IMG/VR virus record: IMGVR_UViG_3300010403_000011
Coordinates: 1 to 48,444 of that record
Direction: 5' to 3' (one strand)
DNA: 48,444 bases
Source: a virus
Shown here: positions 1 through 7,100 of the stretch, one piece after another
How the letters are laid out: the number at the start of each line of letters is the position of its first letter
Numbering within the stretch: the stretch's first letter is position 1
Notes under the pieces: model-generated
Database searches by the model: none
Told to the model about the DNA's origin: nothing
The model's input: only the letters and a program-made list of their open reading frames with translations
Program-made: the position numbers and the translations under genes

Positions 1-123
1 CCGAGGGCACGACCCAAGGTAGTCGAAATCTTGGGTCCCGCCTCCAAAAAAGCGGGCGAAGCTGGGACGAGCCACTTCGTCCCCTCGGAATACGAGGCCA
101 CTCTGCTCCGTCGTTAGTAAACC
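1..123. repeat. Terminal direct repeat, left copy
   Basis: Bases 1-123 are identical to 48322-48444. This is the signature of a circular assembly or a terminally redundant molecule. A length near a typical assembler k-mer makes an assembly overlap the simplest explanation, but a short true terminal repeat cannot be excluded. The repeat lies inside a non-coding structured region and cuts through the four-way-junction fold described at 48314-48417. Confidence 0.95.
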
Positions 124-225
124 CTAGGGCAGCTTACTCGATGGGAGAAGGAAATGGATTTATGAAAACACGATAACACAAAGAGGTATTAAACACAGTG
201 GTTTGTCTCAGAGGTTATCCCCATA
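124..225. other. Non-coding stretch after the terminal repeat
   Basis: No open frame of note. With 1-123 and 226-261 it completes the non-coding region that follows the CHAP gene. A purine-rich segment GGGAGAAGGAAATGG is visible near 142-157. Nothing else recognised. Confidence 0.4.
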
Positions 226-234
226 ATTATAACA
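226..234 (-). promoter_or_regulatory. Extended -10-like box TGTTATAAT
   Basis: On the minus strand this reads TGTTATAAT, the same extended -10 form found just before several late genes. No gene starts within about 600 nt downstream; transcription would run through the structured non-coding region (bases 225-1, then 48321-47912) towards the right-arm minus-strand genes. It could drive a non-coding RNA or a long-leader transcript. This is inference from sequence match only. Confidence 0.4.
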
Positions 235-261
235 GAACCACGGAACCGTGCAAGGGGAAAA

Positions 262-720
262 CTAGAAGCGGAAGTACCCTCGTATCTTCGGGCTTCCTCT
301 CTCTATCCGACGGCCATAGGTTACTCGCTCGTCGAATCTCAAGTTACTTTCGAGGAGGGTGAGATACTTCTCGTCCATCCCCACGATAAGGGCGGTGTGC
401 CCCACCTTCCCTGTGAGTAGTACAGCCTCTCCTATGGCCGCTATTTGGCTATTAGACTGGATATCCCCTGCGTACCCTCTGAAGCTAGGGTCTTTGAAAT
501 ACGACCCGTAGAATCGCTGTATAAAGGCCACACACTGTCCGCCATAAGTACCCTGTAAACTTCGACCTAACTCTATCCAGTTTTGCTGAGCAAACGAAGT
601 CTGGATTAAAACTGTCTGATTAGAACCCACCTCTCCCTCTATAAGACCCTGACTTAAGGCTAAACTTGGAGCAAAACATATCATCACTACCGCTACAAAG
701 AACGATAAAGGTATTTTCAT
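262..720 (-). CDS. Secreted CHAP/NlpC-like cysteine peptidase or amidase, candidate endolysin or virion lysin
   Basis: 152 residues from the ATG at 720. Residues 1-24 form a signal peptide or anchor (MK, hydrophobic FFVAVVMICFAPSLALS). The rest matches the CHAP pattern: Cys63 in GGQCVAFIQ, His108 in GHTALIVG and Glu near 120 in LLESN, the expected Cys-His-Glu arrangement. Such enzymes cut peptidoglycan amide bonds. A longer reading from an ATG at 738 is possible, but that ATG lies inside a hairpin stem, and a TGGTATACT box ends 8 nt before the ATG at 720, which favours 720. It is the last gene of the minus-strand late block, separate from the M23 lysis gene. Confidence 0.75.
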   Translation of the reverse strand: MKIPLSFFVAVVMICFAPSLALSQGLIEGEVGSNQTVLIQTSFAQQNWIELGRSLQGTYGGQCVAFIQRFYGSYFKDPSFRGYAGDIQSNSQIAAIGEAVLLTGKVGHTALIVGMDEKYLTLLESNLRFDERVTYGRRIERGSPKIRGYFRF

Positions 721-745
721 ACCCCCTAAGTATACCATAGGGGGT
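721..745 (-). promoter_or_regulatory. Hairpin and -10-like box at the CHAP gene start
   Basis: ACCCCCTA (721-728) pairs with TAGGGGGT (738-745) around a 9-nt loop. On the minus strand the loop and its closing base hold TGGTATACT, an extended -10 form. One candidate start codon (736-738) is inside the structure and the other (718-720) follows it directly. This could couple promoter and translation control. Confidence 0.45.
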
Positions 746-792
746 CGAGGGGCTCGGTCGTTTGGACTTCGCCCCCCTTGCTCGTCAGTGCC

Positions 793-1047
793 TCAGCACT
801 CCGACTCTTCGTCGGCGCAGGGCTTCGACAACAGGTCATGGATGGAGGGAAGATGAAGAGACCTCGTGACTCTCGTGCCCTTCTTGTGACGGTAGGGCAG
901 GATGCAGTTCGGGTGGAACCAACTTCCGTCCTCGTACTCGCCCCGTTCCTGCTCTCCGAGTTGGAGATTGCACCAGTTGCACCACCTCACAGACTCCTCC
1001 TTCTTGAACGCCAACGCCACTTCTTGCCCTTTCTGTGGAGCTTCCAT
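793..1047 (-). CDS. Small zinc-binding protein, unknown function
   Basis: 84 residues. Cys23-x2-Cys26 (WCNWC) and His45-x2-Cys48 (FHPNC) form a treble-clef or LIM-like zinc site; the C-terminus has two further Cys. It lies between the holin-like genes and the CHAP gene. A GGAGG sequence occurs about 25 nt upstream, too far for an ordinary ribosome site. The overlapping plus-strand reading at 778-1164 has no recognisable features, so this strand was chosen. No function can be assigned. Confidence 0.5.
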   Translation of the reverse strand: MEAPQKGQEVALAFKKEESVRWCNWCNLQLGEQERGEYEDGSWFHPNCILPYRHKKGTRVTRSLHLPSIHDLLSKPCADEESEC

Positions 1048-1170
1048 CGTTTCTTTCCCATCGGCCTACCTCCTAACGGACTGACGCCAAGGTCTGTACA
1101 GGCCCTGGACTCAGACCACTATTTATGTTATGATAGTAGTATCAATCTCCTCCCCAGGTATTGATAACCC

Positions 1171-1212
1171 AACCCCCGAAATTAAATTTTAGTCGGGGGT
1201 TTTGTTTTGTCT
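1171..1212 (+). terminator. Rho-independent-type terminator hairpin
   Basis: AACCCCCGA (1171-1179) pairs with TCGGGGGTT (1193-1201) and is followed on the plus strand by TTTGTTTTGTCTTT. The T tract faces the plus strand; on the minus strand the stem is not followed by T residues, though it sits directly after the minus-strand gene ending at 1213 and may also slow that transcript. Confidence 0.7.
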
Positions 1213-1488
1213 TTACTTCAACTGTCCCAAGATAGCTTCAAGCTGGGCGATTTGCTCAGTTGTTATCTCCTTTGTTGTAGGTTCAGGAAGTGGGTCCGGA
1301 CCCCCCCCTATCTGATTCATGGCTTTGTCTATAGTCCCTATAAGGACAGACCCTCCGAACCAAATCCCAACAGCCATTGATAATCCTTGAATCCAAGGGT
1401 TATTGGGGAAAGGAACGTTAAGTCCTGCGGTCAGACCGATAAAGAAGAGCTTCCAGAATCTAACCGAAGTTAAGAACGAGAAGTCCAT
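1213..1488 (-). CDS. Small membrane protein, holin-like
   Basis: 91 residues from the ATG at 1488, chosen because the upstream gene's TAG ends one base earlier (TAGCATG); a longer reading to 1503 would overlap that gene. Two hydrophobic stretches (about residues 12-25 and 35-54) flank a PNNPW turn, followed by a charged C-terminal helix. Together with the adjacent 44-residue membrane peptide and the M23 peptidase this is a typical lysis cassette. Holin identity is inferred from size, topology and position. Confidence 0.6.
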   Translation of the reverse strand: MDFSFLTSVRFWKLFFIGLTAGLNVPFPNNPWIQGLSMAVGIWFGGSVLIGTIDKAMNQIGGGPDPLPEPTTKEITTEQIAQLEAILGQLK

Positions 1489-1489
1489 G

Positions 1490-1624
1490 CTAGTTATTGG
1501 CAATCATAGCTACACCGATAATGAGGGCCAGGACACCGAGGACCTTCGGGGCATACTTAAGGGTCATGAACTTCGAGATACCATACACTAGGAAGAAGGC
1601 GATTGTTGCGTAAGTTGTAATCAT
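1490..1624 (-). CDS. Very small two-helix membrane peptide, holin or antiholin candidate
   Basis: 44 residues. Hydrophobic segments at about 5-18 and 28-42 are separated by a positively charged turn (KFMTLKYAPK). The stop overlaps the spacing to the next gene by a single base, so the two are probably translated together. It lies 11 nt downstream of the M23 peptidase gene. Function is inferred from topology and lysis-cassette context. Confidence 0.55.
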   Translation of the reverse strand: MITTYATIAFFLVYGISKFMTLKYAPKVLGVLALIIGVAMIANN

Positions 1625-1635
1625 AGTTTTAATGG

Positions 1636-2208
1636 TTAAGTTTTTGATGCCGACCTTTGTAGCAGGGCGAGAAGCTGTTTGTAAAGCTCAAGAAGCTTAG
1701 CCCATAGAGGGTAGTCTTGAGCGAATTTATCTATGAGGTAAGGAGCAGGGTCAACGGCTCCCAAGAATCCATTGGTTTGTTCGGGGTTGTACCAGGAGAA
1801 ATCATTCTCATTATAGGCCTGGGGCTTTAACCCAAAGTGCAGGTGGTCTCCTGTCGAAAGCCCTGTGCTATCTGCGTACCCTACAAGGTCGCCAGTCTTT
1901 ACAACTTGTCCTGTCTTCACTACGGCATTGGCATTGATGAGATGCCAGTAAATTGTTTTGAAGTAGACCTGTTGGCCGTTGTAATCAAAGGTTTGGAGGG
2001 TTCGAATGACTACTCCGTTTCCACCCCTATCATCTATTTCGGGATAACATACCCCGTCATGGGAAGCATACACAGGCTGGCCGTGAATAGCCTGGAAGTC
2101 TATTCCGTTATGTCCCACCATACCTAAGGCGGTGTACTTCGGGTCTGGATTCCCGAAGGGTTGGTTCACTTCGTAAGGTTTTACTGGCCGCCAAAGAATC
2201 AGCTTCAT
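1636..2208 (-). CDS. M23/LytM-family zinc peptidase, endolysin
   Basis: 190 residues. The M23 metal site is complete: His33-x3-Asp37 (GHNGID), catalytic His89 (YWHL) and His122-x-His124 (GDHLHFG). The family cleaves peptide cross-links in peptidoglycan. There is no signal peptide, so export would need the neighbouring holins. The C-terminal 50 residues (PYLIDKF... LLALLQ) form an amphipathic tail that could bind wall or membrane. The start lies one base after the stop of the preceding small gene (TAACATG). Confidence 0.85.
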   Translation of the reverse strand: MKLILWRPVKPYEVNQPFGNPDPKYTALGMVGHNGIDFQAIHGQPVYASHDGVCYPEIDDRGGNGVVIRTLQTFDYNGQQVYFKTIYWHLINANAVVKTGQVVKTGDLVGYADSTGLSTGDHLHFGLKPQAYNENDFSWYNPEQTNGFLGAVDPAPYLIDKFAQDYPLWAKLLELYKQLLALLQRSASKT

Positions 2209-2209
2209 G

Positions 2210-2335
2210 TTAATCCAGGTCTAAGATAGAAGTCTTATCTTCCTGTGCTTCACTGATAGGGTCGATTGTTTCCTCAGTATCTTCCTCTTCATCGTCTAAC
2301 AATTCTTCATCGTCTAATGGAATCATGTTCGTCAT
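2210..2335 (-). CDS. Acidic 41-residue peptide, unknown
   Basis: Begins in an ATGA overlap with the stop of the ATP-grasp gene and ends one base before the M23 gene, so it fits the operon exactly. Nearly half the residues are Asp or Glu (LDDEELLDDEEEDTEE). No domain is recognisable. Acidic miniproteins can mimic DNA or bind basic partners, or could be a substrate for the adjacent ligase; these are only suggestions. Confidence 0.55.
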   Translation of the reverse strand: MTNMIPLDDEELLDDEEEDTEETIDPISEAQEDKTSILDLD

Positions 2336-3708
2336 ATGATTTTATTATCGGTTAAGTATTTATTGCGGTTCATCAGTGCGGTAGGGTAATCCGTCGCAAG
2401 GAAATCCCCTTTGTACCTGTAGCCTGGTCCGTTAAAAGCCACCATGTCGACGTACTGATACATCCTGTCACAGGACTCCTGTACCGAAGTATCAGAGTAC
2501 CCAGTAACCACTGCCAGGTCGGTGTAGTATTCGGCTGAGATGATTTTATCTTCTTCTTTCTTTGCTTCATAGAGATAGACGTCAGGCTCAGCTTTCTTAT
2601 CGACCTCAATTATATCACCTCCCTTTAACTTCCCAAAGGAATCGTGGTGCTCGTTGAAGAGTCTCACGGTAGTTCCAAACTTATGAACCAGAGGATTCTT
2701 ACCAGCGACAATGGCTTCGAAGAAGGTAGTGCACATCTTCTCTCCACTCTCAGGTCCTGACATGGCAATCTCCCCAAAGATAGCATCCCATCCAAACCTA
2801 TTAGGACAATACTCTCCGAAGAACTTATCGCCTGTCTTGGGGTCGATAAGGATAGAGGAGTCCCAGATAAAGAGACCTGTTTGCTTAGCCGCCATTTCGT
2901 GGATGGCGGGAGGAAAAGCTATTTGATTTATTGGATTGTCTATCTCCGTTCTAAAGATTACGGAGGTTCCACAGCCTACCTGGATTCCTTTGTCTCCCGC
3001 TTCCCTGTACTTAGTTTCGATATCGATGTCAGAGAACAGGGGGACGCCGTTCCAGAACACCATCTCAGGGGTTATCTCTATAGGGTTTAGGATTTTCTCT
3101 TCGAGGATGAAGCCTTCGTCTTCGTAGTCTTTCTGGCCTGAGTCGAGAGCTGAGGAGATAAGAACCTTAGCTTGCTCAGGGTCCTCCATATTCGGGACAA
3201 CAGTTTTTGCATTGTCCGAATTTCCTTTGAGTACCCAGATTTTTTCTGACTCTTCGATGAATTTTTTCCCATCTTCTATTGTTTTAAATTCCTTCTTCTC
3301 GGCGACCTTTAAATCTTTATAGTTTTCTTGTACGAATTTCTTAGCTTTGTCCCTGTCTCTTTCAAATTGAAATTGCTCTTCGGTAGGGAAGAGTCCGTTC
3401 TTAAATCCCATTGCTAGGAGTTGCTCAGCAAACTTATAGAGGTTATTAAAATCACAGAAAACAAAGTACTCATCCTTGTTCTGAATGTCCGGCAGGACCT
3501 TCATTACCTTATCGGCTGGGGTCTTAGTCAACATCCCCTCATAGAGGGATAGCCGACGTTCTTTCATCTCTGGTTCTTCCTTATCGCCCTCGATGCCCAG
3601 CTCCTTGATGTCCTGTATCTGGGCAACCGTAACATCCTGACCCTCCCGTTGAAGAGCGTAGGCTATCGGTAATGAAAGACCCTCGAATGTTATGAAAAGA
3701 TATTTCAA
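2332..3708 (-). CDS. ATP-grasp ligase, PurD-like
   Basis: 458 residues starting with TTG, one base after the upstream stop (TAA-C-TTG). The N-terminal 110 residues look like a pre-ATP-grasp Rossmann part (YLFITFEGLSLPIAYALQREG). ATP-grasp features follow: a Lys-rich strand near WVLKGNSDN, FILEEKI, the glycine-rich GDKGIQVGCGT resembling the PurD GDKGPNTGGMG loop, and GEYCPNRFG resembling the metal-binding E-x-N-x-R-x-G segment. The family activates a carboxylate as acyl phosphate and joins it to an amine. Substrate is unknown. It sits in the late operon between the large internal protein and lysis genes, which is odd for purine synthesis. Confidence 0.75.
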   Translation of the reverse strand: MKYLFITFEGLSLPIAYALQREGQDVTVAQIQDIKELGIEGDKEEPEMKERRLSLYEGMLTKTPADKVMKVLPDIQNKDEYFVFCDFNNLYKFAEQLLAMGFKNGLFPTEEQFQFERDRDKAKKFVQENYKDLKVAEKKEFKTIEDGKKFIEESEKIWVLKGNSDNAKTVVPNMEDPEQAKVLISSALDSGQKDYEDEGFILEEKILNPIEITPEMVFWNGVPLFSDIDIETKYREAGDKGIQVGCGTSVIFRTEIDNPINQIAFPPAIHEMAAKQTGLFIWDSSILIDPKTGDKFFGEYCPNRFGWDAIFGEIAMSGPESGEKMCTTFFEAIVAGKNPLVHKFGTTVRLFNEHHDSFGKLKGGDIIEVDKKAEPDVYLYEAKKEEDKIISAEYYTDLAVVTGYSDTSVQESCDRMYQYVDMVAFNGPGYRYKGDFLATDYPTALMNRNKYLTDNKII

Positions 3709-3709
3709 G

Positions 3710-4033
3710 TTAATCCACTAATTTAATAATCATAGCCACAGGCGGTAGGGGAACCTCACCATCCACTATCCGTGGGGTCTTCCTGTTTGATTCCATGGCG
3801 TAGATGTTGTTCACGAATATTTTAAGGGCGGTGGCATTTAGTTTCTCCAGTGTGCCCTCCGAATTTACAATAGATTTCTTGCCGAATAGAAACCCTATCC
3901 CTCTCCCCTTATTGTTCCTGGAAATCTTCACCGAGATTACAAACTGGTCTTCGTCCATCGAAGTCTTGATATCAAAGTATCGTATGTGGAGAAGCTCCAA
4001 GTAATACCGTATGAATTGTTCTGTTTTGGTCAT
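3710..4033 (-). CDS. Hypothetical protein coupled to the ATP-grasp gene
   Basis: 107 residues, alpha/beta by appearance, with a central basic loop (SRNNKGRGIGFLFGKKS). Its stop is one base from the TTG start of the ATP-grasp ligase, suggesting linked translation. A fully GC hairpin lies just upstream of its start. No family recognised; a partner or carrier for the ligase is possible but unsupported. Confidence 0.6.
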   Translation of the reverse strand: MTKTEQFIRYYLELLHIRYFDIKTSMDEDQFVISVKISRNNKGRGIGFLFGKKSIVNSEGTLEKLNATALKIFVNNIYAMESNRKTPRIVDGEVPLPPVAMIIKLVD

Positions 4034-4042
4034 GTGTTTATA

Positions 4043-4064
4043 GGGCCCGCCCTCTAACGGGCCC
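4043..4064. other. Strong GC-only hairpin
   Basis: GGGCCCG (4043-4049) pairs with CGGGCCC (4058-4064) around an 8-nt loop. There is no T tract on either side, so it is not a standard intrinsic terminator. It separates the small basic peptide gene from the ATP-grasp pair and may be a processing or pausing site. Confidence 0.5.
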
Positions 4065-4072
4065 GCTTAAGA

Positions 4073-4150
4073 CTAATACTTTTTAGACTTCTTCGCTCCC
4101 TTCTTCCCCTTACTGGCTTTCATTTTGATTCGATTGCGTTTCATCGGCAT
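4073..4150 (-). CDS. 25-residue basic peptide
   Basis: Half of the 25 residues are Lys or Arg (MPMKRNRIKMKASKGKKG...). Support for a real gene: an AAAGGTCGTTAATATT element, the same type found before many other genes of this phage, ends 14 nt upstream, with GGTCGT 21 nt before the ATG. It follows the 1,856-residue gene. Likely to bind nucleic acid or be packaged; not proven. Confidence 0.5.
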   Translation of the reverse strand: MPMKRNRIKMKASKGKKGAKKSKKY

Positions 4151-4164
4151 AGTAGTGTGTGGTT

Positions 4165-4180
4165 AATATTAACGACCTTT
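4165..4180 (-). promoter_or_regulatory. AAAGGTCG-type element before the basic peptide gene
   Basis: Minus-strand AAAGGTCGTTAATATT, overlapping the stop codon of the large internal protein gene. It is the only late-arm copy of the motif that precedes many early genes, and keeps the same 21-nt distance to the ATG. Confidence 0.5.
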
Positions 4181-7100
4181 ACTTATTCTCATAGAGGTTG
4201 AGGACCTCATTGGTTGTCTGAGACATCTGAAGAATGTCTGACTTAATCTTGTCGAGCTGACGGGTTCGCTCGTCATCATTCATTCCCTCCTTCTTCTGGA
4301 CCGCACGGTACAGGGCCATCTTATCTTTAAAGGCAGAGTAGAACGCTGCTGCCCTATCGTATCCGATTATCTGAACCTTGTTGTCCTTTAAGAAAGTCAT
4401 GGCCTTCTTAGGGTCCACCTTCGAGAGAGAGTTAAAGGTGTTGTAGTACTCCTGATATGAGGTGTACTTGTCCAACGCCTTCCCTACTTCAAAGGCAGAG
4501 GAGGGTTCGTAGGCATCGTGGATGAAAGTGTTGATGACAGGAAGGTTCGTTACCTTGAGCTGTTTGTGTAAGTCGTTCGCTGAGATACCAAGCTTCTGGG
4601 CGGTGTAGTCTGTTACACCAGCAGCCACCGTATAGGCCGAGAAGAGAGTTTCACGAAGGAAGTTATCAACCTTAATCGGATTGTCGAATATTCCTAAGGT
4701 CGGAAGATGGGAAGCAGCGAACAGGTCAGCCGTCTTCTTAGCGATGTCTGAGGTGTAGGCGGTGTACTGCTCCGTAGGAATCAAACCCTGCAAGGATTTA
4801 GGAATGAGAACATTTCCAGTGAACGAACTCTTGTTAGCCCACGACTCCATAAAGGGTTGTAGAGGGTCAGGAAGAACAGAGGTGATGAGCTGTCCTGGGT
4901 CATCGAACTGATTCGGAGCCGCAGGGATTGTCTGCTGAACCATCTGAGAGACGAATTGTTTAGCTAGCTCAGGGTCTTGCTTCTGGAACTGGGAGAATAT
5001 CATCTGAGGCAGAGACCAGAACAACATGAAGTAGGGGTTGCCCACTATAGGAATCGGAACAAACGCCCCGCTCTTTCCTACGGGAATGTTGATACTCATA
5101 AGTCTTCGGAACACAGGCATCTCCTGGAAATCTTTATTGTCCTTTTGCTGGTAGGCCTGAGCCAGGGAGAGAAGCACTATAGGGATAGCCCTCTTAAATG
5201 TTCTTGCTTTACCAAAGGTTTCTAAGGTCTTGTCGAAAGCTACAAGTCTGCTCTTAAAGAAAGCTACGTATTTGTTTGCGGAAGAAATCGCAGAGTCTGA
5301 TAATCCTCTCTGACTCCAGTTCATCGTAGACTGCTGGGCATCCAGGATTCCCTTTAGCATCTGTTCAGAATTAGAGAGGTCGTATTTTCCAAGGACACCG
5401 AGTCGAGACATCATTTCAGAACCCTTAGAGAGGTTCGTCATGGCGTTCTTGAACTTCGTAACATAAGAACCCATGCCTTCCTTCTCATTAAACTTCACGA
5501 GGTTCTCTCTCATCACGTCTGAAGACTCACCCATGATTCGTTCGTTGTTTAAACCATAACGGTTTCCAATCGTCCAAACATTATCCTTTTGAATAAAATG
5601 CTGAAGTCCCTTAAAGGAATCCATCACAGGGATGAATCCTGAATCAGCCTGGAAGTAGGCATCAAAGGAGTCTCTAATTGGGTTCTTAAGGATGAAGGAC
5701 GGAGAGAAAGTAGTGGCCAAAGACTTCTTAAAGTTCGTGAACTTCTGTAATCCTTTCTGCAACCAGTTCGCCGAAGCGTTCTTGTTGAGGGCATCAAAAG
5801 AATCCCTAACCTTAGGGTCGAGCCTCATAAACTTATTCTCTCCGTTCACTCGAACCTTAACGAGTCCCTCTTCTCCCCCGTCATACGGTCTCCAAAACTC
5901 TGGAAGTAAATCTTCATTGGCCTTAAGAGTCAGTAACATTTCTTCTCGCTGGGCGGGTTTGAATTCGTGGTACAACTCCAGGGTTTTCATCACCTCTTCT
6001 GGCGTGGGTTTAAAAGGTTTGATGGGCGGAGTGTTCTCAACGATTGCGAGCTTGCCAATCTTATCTCCGTGCTGGGAAGCCACATCGTAAATCTGTTTGT
6101 AGATGTGGTCTGTAACCAAACGCTTGCTCATGGAATACACTTCACCCGTGGCAGAGAGAAAGGGGTCTACTAAGTCAGGACGCTCGGAACCAAAGAACTT
6201 CTTCTGTACGGACGAAGATTTTTTATTCCATTCGAAGTCATTATCAAAGACACCACCCTGACGGACAAAGGAAGCGAAGTATTCGGACTCGTTCATCTTG
6301 TTAAACGCCTCCTGAGAAATCCAACCACGGTCCAAGTACACCTGCCTAAGGGCGGAGTTGAATCCCTTTATCTCCTCAGCGATTTGTCTGGCCTGAGGGA
6401 ACTTAGATTCCATATAACTCTTCACCGCAAGAATCTTATCGGGCGTGAGGTTCTCAGGGAAAATCATCTTCCTTCCTTCGGTAGCCGCACTCTTCGCCCT
6501 AACCTCCGCCTGGGTAGCCAGGAGATAACCACCGAACTGTTTACGAATCGCCTGCGGAACGTCGTTCCATATTTCTGTAAGTCCACGGGTCGCTCTTACG
6601 GGTTCTTCAGTCTTCCAGTTAAGGACGTGGTCCTGGTCTTTGTAGATTCCTTTGTTTATCTGGTCTTCAAAGAACCCCGAAATTCTCTGGGAACCCGTTG
6701 TCACTAAGTTATAAATCTGTTTGGTGAGCTGTGTGTTCCCTGCCGCTTCATCTAAAGGTTTAACATATTGGGCGACGTTAAGCTGGTCCCTATAAAGATT
6801 GGTTAAGGCCTCCTTCATCTTCGGGACAAAGGTTTTATCCTTTAGGGATTCAGTAAACTGAGAAATGATTTGACCCTCGTTCTGGTTGTACACATCAGTC
6901 ACGAGGTTAGCCATCGGGTCTGACTCATCTCTAGCGATGTAATCCTCACGAGTCTGTTCAAGGAGGTCGAGGAGGTTCGGTTCCTGGGTTTTCAAGATTG
7001 AACGAGTGTAATCTAAAGTCAGTGGGAACTTATCTTCCACGTTCTGTCCAGTCATATACTGCCTCATCATCTCAGCGAAGGACTCCGAGAGGTGTTTAGA

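Noticed and set aside
778-1164. 128-residue plus-strand frame
   Set aside because: It lies opposite the zinc-binding gene, has no domain or start signal and an unnatural composition.
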